From positions 31,638,260-31,702,259 of the forward strand of contig NC_034411.1 of assembly GCF_002078875.1 (NCBI RefSeq): a DNA stretch of 64,000 nucleotides, read 5' to 3'. Positions 58,239 through 64,000 of this stretch are shown in pieces. Source of the DNA: Numida meleagris (taxonomy: Eukaryota; Chordata; Aves; Galliformes; Numididae). Position 1 is the first letter of the stretch. The number at the start of each line of letters is the position of its first letter. The notes under the pieces were generated by a model. That model saw only the letters and a program-made list of their open reading frames with translations. It had not been told where the DNA came from and searched no databases. Both the position numbers and the translations under genes were made by a program.

Positions 58239-61200
58239 CTATAAAGGGAAAGACAAAAAAACATTACATTAGAAAACAGCTTTTATTAAAAAAAATATTT
58301 GTTCTCGAAAGTAACTTAAGACTTCAGCAAATCTGTTCTCCGAGACGATCAAGAAGTAGCTTATTAGCTTCATCAATTTTTATCAAATCTGTTCTACTTT
58401 GTACTTTAAAAAAATAAAACAAACAACCAAAAAATCCATTTTCAGAGCTGTAATGGAAGCCAATCATTCACATCTTACTCCTACCAGAAGGCCTAAACCA
58501 GTGTTTTCAAGCCTAAGACGTCTGATGTACTTGATGTTGGCTGAGAATCAATAAAAATTAAATTATACCAGCATGAGAAGTAGGACAAAACTGTTGAACT
58601 ATCATTAAGACCGGTTAAAATTACTTCATTAAGCGAAACAACACTGAAACCTCTGAGAACTAAGCACAGCATACGACGTGTGCCAATGCCACTTGAGCCC
58701 AAGCCCTCCAGCATTGCCACCACCCAGCAGGTCAGTCCCTCAGCACTCCAGCTGGGCGGAACAGGAGAGCTGTTGAGGAGAAGGAACTCTGGAGTACTCA
58801 CACACTGCCTGCACCTGTACATTGTCAGAGATAAGGGAGAGATGTGTACCATGAGACGCTAAGGTAGCTCACTTCTGTTCCGCACTGCCCACACCACACC
58901 AGTAACAGGTCAGAGGGGTTTGCTGGGAATGGTGAAAGAATGTCTGCAGATCAATAAGTAGAGGCTGTGGGGACGGGCATCATCCCAAGAAACATTTAAA
59001 TACTCAATGTTGTAATGTTGTTATGGCTGGACAGATTCTAAAACTAAAACCACATAATACCTGTGCAGAATGCAAAGTTCTTTAACTCACAGAAAATGTA
59101 AGCTGCTGCTACATAAGCAGACTTTAAGCATGCTAAAAGTATATGGACACATCATGCCAAGGGCTAAGCCGAAACTGCTCCATGATCAACTAGATCTGTT
59201 TTTGCTGCACAGAAACAGGAGTTTCCTTAAATTTTGCATTAATCAAGTCTTGTCCCTGTTCTCCTCTTTCTTCAGACTCTATGTGCTGTTTTTATCACAA
59301 ATAATTAAAAAACATCATCTAGGTAGCTAGCATGTAGATAAAGACAGCTACATAATTCCCAAATTCTCATCTTCACAGTTTGATATAGACAAAAGTAAAT
59401 TAAAACTTTTCAAAACTGAGGGCTTATCAATCTGGCCACACTGCATTAATAGCATCCTCTCTCAGAATCTCAGTTCAAGAATAGTTGTCAGCTGCCCTTC
59501 TCATCAAAATTTGTGAAACGATTCATATGCTCTCAGTGCAGTACATAAACCTTTGTCAGCATGAAGTATACCACAACTGTAACCATTACTATACAAGCCA
59601 GAAACACTTCAAGACCAACAGAATCACTTTATAGCTGAGAAGCCCTTGGTTCTCTCATTCTTAAAAGGGTCCTCTGAACAGCATTTCAGCTAGTTTCACA
59701 TTGCGTTTTTGCCAGTAGCCTGGAGTTCCTCACACAGGAATTTCCCCAAGCAACACAACTGCAGGCAAGGAAGCAAGCCATTCTACTGAAAAAAATATAT
59801 ATTTATGTTTTAACTTCTTTACAAACATTAGTGGTAATAATGTACTGGAAAGTATTATGTAAATAAAATGAAAATTATCTGATGTCCAAAACCAGAACTC
59901 ACAGTAGACTGTAACACAGAGTTTGCAGTCTCTTCACTGTGATCCAAGTGATGGATCATGACACCACAGAACCCCTTTTTTAACCTATTCCTTCTCTCCT
60001 CTTCCTTCCCAGAAGGTGAGAAAAGCAGCTCACCTTTCCAGGCAGTGCCAACAGAGCGAACATTTCTTTTGCACCTCCCTTATTTCCCGTCAACCACAGG
60101 AGTACGTTCACGCTGAGTTGAGCAGACCGTAGGAGCCCTGGTTCTGTATGTATTTCAAAGATAGATCACTCCTATTTTTATCATTTTTGCAGAGACGACT
60201 GAAGAAATCTCATGTCTGGTCCACCAGTTGGCTAACAAATACCCCCTGTGTAATCAATCCCAATTTTAAAAGACCATGAAGTAGACAATGAGCCTAATCA
60301 ACATACTATTCTTGCTCTGTTGCAAAAGTTATGACTACAGCACAAGAAATACGTTGCCCAACAACTGTAATTCTCACAGGGCTTCTAATATTGTGGTTGC
60401 CAGAAAGATTTGGCTAAGCTGTCTCTAAAAAATTACAGTTTCTAAGCCGATGGAACTCCAAGAAAAACATCTCATCAATATTTAGTATTGTTTCAACAGC
60501 CAGAGAAACATGTTCTGCAAACAACTGGTTTACAATTTGAATAGCCTCCGAACTGCTGACAAGCTATTCTGCAAACTGAGCAGATTAATTCTGAAGTTCA
60601 AAGAACACATTTCAAGATGATTCCACTACTAGTCACAAAGTGGATCACAGTTCACATACTGCTGGTTGCATTATTTACAACAGTAAGTTCAGAACCAGGA
60701 AACAAAAGAATTCATACATCACCAGTGCAGAAAAAATGCTTACAGAAGTTTACTCATCCTCAAAGCACCTGCAGAAGGGTCATTTCTAACTTAGGATTGA
60801 TATTTCACTATGTACCAAAGGACTCCAACCAATATCCGTTGGCAAACCTACTGGTGCCACTACAACGTAATATACTAGCTCTCTTCCCTGGCTAAGTTTA
60901 CTGCCAGTAAGTAGTGAAATATATCTTCATAAACCACAGTTCAAAAGTTTTATGTAAATTCATTAGTTACTTGAGATAGATCATCAAACCTCAACTGTTA
61001 TCCTCATTTTAGCTCTCGTTCCTTCAGCTATGATACATTTTGGGTGGTGATAGGAGAAATGAACAAAGTTTTTAACAATTCTGCTTTCCGGCCTTTACCA
61101 CAAATAGATCACAACTCCTCCCAACATCTCTGGCTTATCTGTCTAGGTTTAAAAACAAAATAAATCACAACAAAATCATTCAGCCTTTTGTCAGTTCCTA

Positions 61201-64000
61201 TAAGAAAACCTGGCAGGTTGCTAGCATGCTGGAAGTGAGAGCCTGGTAGCCCAACACGTGGTATACGTTATCTACTGAAATGTTACAGGTAGTAACCTGA
61301 AAAGCTGAAACCAAAGCAAATTAACATCAGAGTGTAGAAGTGAAGAATCTGAGAAAGGGAACATTCTCCCTGCACGTCCTTTATGTCAAGTGATACAGAA
61401 CAAGGACTAGCAGTTTCCTCAAAATTCCCGATCAAAATCTGACCTCAAAAAGAAAAAAAAAAAATACAGAAAACAACTTTGCTTGTAGAATATATAAAGA
61501 TTTAAGAGTATCTACTGTGACCCCTTGTTCACAGGCATTATGATGAACCAAGCCAATTATACATTTGGCCTTACTATTTAAGGAGTAGAACTCAAAGTCT
61601 TGTCTCAATTGCTCTGCTCAAAGAAGCTGGAGCTTAAAAGAAAGCGGCCGTTCCATGAATACTCGGGGCTGCCATCATGAAGAGATGTAGGGTAATATTG
61701 ACAGTAACATCTTTTGACCTTCTCTATTATTACAAAAAAGTTAAATCATCTTGAAAACTGCTGACCAGTGTGACTGCACTACACTGTATTATAGTTAGTA
61801 ATTCTCTTGATAAGACACTCCCATTGTACAACAAAAACCCACAAACAGTTCCTAAGTAAGAGTTAATTAGGACTTACCCATAGCTATAAAGTGAGAGCAG
61901 TAAACATTATGCATCATAGCACTAATTCCGTAATGCCAATACCCAAGGCCAACCAGATACCTAAAGGAACATCCATCATTTCTATCTACGAATGCAACCA
62001 GGCTTTTAAATTAAAGCTGTATTTCTCGAGAAGTAAAAATCCCATCAGCCGAGCAAAACAACTTTACGTGCACCAATACCACTTTTCCCATTTATAATTA
62101 AAACTAAAACATAACAGTATCTCAATACTCATTTCAAAGGCCTGCAAGCACGAAAAGCTAAGTGGATAAAGTTCCAGGAGTCCAAAAGCTTTAATTGTCC
62201 TCTTAACGTTTTATCCTTAGATCTGAACATATCCAGCTATTTAAAACAAGAGAATCCAAAAAATTAAGAGAAGGGAAGAGAATGGTACAAAGGAAGAAGA
62301 GCAGCCCCTGATTTGCTCCAAGGATCACCTCAGCAAACCACTCTGCTGCCACCATGGAGACGCTCCATGGTCCCTTCTCTTGCAAAACAAGAACATCCTC
62401 AAACTTGAGTGGAAAGGAATCAATGGATGTAAACAAGTTCAAGTTACCATTTTGCATGAATGAACTAGATGAATGAACCTACTTGTTTCCTTCACGAGCA
62501 ACAATTTCACTTTTAAATGTCACCATGTATACTTACACTTCCATGTGACACATCAACTGGAACAGCAGTCCAAATTGACTAAACAAATCAAAGCCACATT
62601 CAGAGCTGAAACAGGAAAGAAAACTAAAACTGCTCTCTAAACAGCAAGATTGTTCAAGGAGGTAGAAATACACAGCTTTGCACCGTAAAGTGCCTTCACT
62701 TAATTTGCAATTTCATTATTTGCCAAAATTGGATTTAGTTAATAAAAAATAAGACGTGATTTATAGTTGGTATTTTCCTTCACCAACAAGTAGTACAGAA
62801 TTGTTTCAGTATCACTTTTACTGTATGATAGTTAGTTTGAATAACTGTTGTTAAAGTAGTGTAGGAAGATATGTTCCCTGGGCTAAAACATGGGAGAGTG
62901 CCATGTGTACATGAACTACAAGTGTCTGATCAAGCAATTCATAACAAGAAGCCAACATTAACACTTAAAAGGTTTCAAAACAAACAAAAACCCACTGAGA
63001 TCAGGGCAGAACACAACTGTCAACTACTAAGCTTGCAGACATGGGGTTCTTTTGTCCTCCACGGATCTAAACCAGAAGCCTAAATCAGCAGGAAGACTCT
63101 GGAGAGCTCTTTGTGCCCACGTTCCTGACGTTGTTTCAGACCTCAGTCTACCTAATGCTTTTGCTGCCTTATATACTACACAGAATGCAATCGCTCACAG
63201 GATTTTGTACCATTATACCTAAGAAACAACTATGAAAGATGTCACAAGGTAGTCTACATTCCTTCCCAGAAACTCAAGTAAGCTGTGACAGTTTAAGTCC
63301 CTGCAGTTCTCCTGGAAACATATCACAGGCGACAGTGCCTTCTTCAATTTTTTTCTCCAGCTAAAACCCATGATTTTCAGAAAAGATGTCTTTCAGAAAT
63401 TTCAGTCAAGTTCATCCATTATACATCTCCAGCTGCAGCTCTTTTTGAACTCCAGGTTTGATTGGCAGGAACTAGTTTAGTTGGCTTTTTTGTTGTTGTT
63501 TTGTTTTTTAACGCCTTTCTTCACCCAAGCCCCAAAATTATCAGGAGCTTCCAAAATACCAACCTGGTAGCAATGAGAAGCAATGAGTTCTCAAAAGCAG
63601 ATGGGTGGACTAAAACAAGGCGAGTAAAAAACTGGCTGGACTGTTAGGCCCAAAGGTGGTGGTTAATGATTCAACGTGTAACTGACAGTTACGGGTGGCA
63701 TTCAGAAAAGGCTGATAGGGCTTGCTATCTCCATCAGAGACCTGGAAAATGGGACAGAATGCACATTCAACAAGACGGTAGGTGACACCAAATGGGAGGA
63801 GGGAGGTAATGAAGGGCAACTCAAGCATAAAAGGGCAGGGATGCTATTTAAATAAAACTCAAAAAGGCCACAGAAATGGCTTGACACAAACCTTCTGAAG
63901 TTCAAGGAAGTCAAGGTCTTACACCAGGTATGGAATATAACTCCACACATCAACAAAAGTTGGGGACAACTTTTTTTTTTTTTTTTAGGAACTTGGCAGC
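58239..64000 (-). other. BIRC6: Partial intron 1 of BIRC6
   Basis: At least 5.8 kb. The last coding sequence seen is exon 2; no exon 1, CpG island or promoter is visible, so the start of the gene lies beyond the window. A divergent CR1 internal fragment sits at 63625-63962, followed by a T run. A GC-richer stretch at 58670-58960 is unassigned. Confidence 0.8.
63625..63962 (+). mobile_element. Probable old CR1 LINE internal fragment
   Basis: The order of motifs fits CR1 ORF2: GGCTGGACTGTTAGGCCC, GGTGGTGGTTAATGATTCAA, GAGACCTGGAAAATGGGACAG, AAGACGGTAGGTGACACCAA, TTCAAGGAAGTCAAGGTC. It is very divergent, so confidence is moderate. Possibly continues past 63962. Confidence 0.55.

Noticed and set aside
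58670..58960. GC-richer stretch in intron 1 considered as exon 1 or a CpG island
   Set aside because: Few CpG, no match to the BIRC6 N-terminus on the - strand and no splice-compatible frame into exon 2.
1..64000. CRISPR array, bacterial operon or endogenous retrovirus
   Set aside because: No regular spacer-repeat pattern, operon structure or LTR pair was seen; the window is a spliced vertebrate gene with LINE fragments.

Overview
The window is vertebrate nuclear DNA, almost certainly from a bird. It is AT-rich, contains no intact gene on the + strand, and carries several chicken-repeat-1 (CR1) LINE fragments whose 3' ends show the typical bird-type signature (a 'TTCCAACC...GATTCTATGA' tail or its reverse complement). 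The CR1 tails look galliform-like, but the species cannot be fixed from sequence alone.

One gene fills the window: BIRC6 (BRUCE/Apollon), transcribed from the - strand, so it reads from high to low coordinates. I could place 42 consecutive coding exons, from 58238 down to 1054. All have GT donors and AG acceptors, and all junction phases agree. Together they give 7,941 coding nucleotides, about 2,647 codons, in one frame with no stop or frameshift. I number them exon 2 to exon 43, because the first coding exon visible starts inside a codon and matches the part of BIRC6 just after the N-terminal exon. Exon 1 and the promoter lie beyond base 64000. The C-terminal part, including the catalytic UBC (E2) domain, lies below base 1.

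Layout in transcript order: intron 1 (58239-64000, partial); exons 2-9 (58238-47959), the N-terminal propeller with the inserted BIR domain; the very large exon 10 (47267-45879); a 6.4 kb intron 10; exons 11-13 (39461-33175), split by a 4.7 kb intron 12; exons 14-23 (32468-21637), helical and beta-sandwich parts; exons 24-25 (21134-19967), a Gln-rich coiled coil, an alanine run and a Pro-rich linker; exons 26-31 (19567-15556), a beta-sandwich and then helical repeats; exons 32-43 (13027-1054), a second coiled coil, helical repeats and an acidic linker. The window ends inside intron 43.

Introns hold eight recognisable CR1 pieces in both orientations, homopolymer tracts, one G-rich tract and one striking long imperfect palindrome (7579-7732) that I cannot assign to a known family. 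I saw no tRNA, rRNA, CRISPR, second protein-coding gene or endogenous virus. The window does not contain an obvious undescribed system. The best lead is the palindrome in intron 35.
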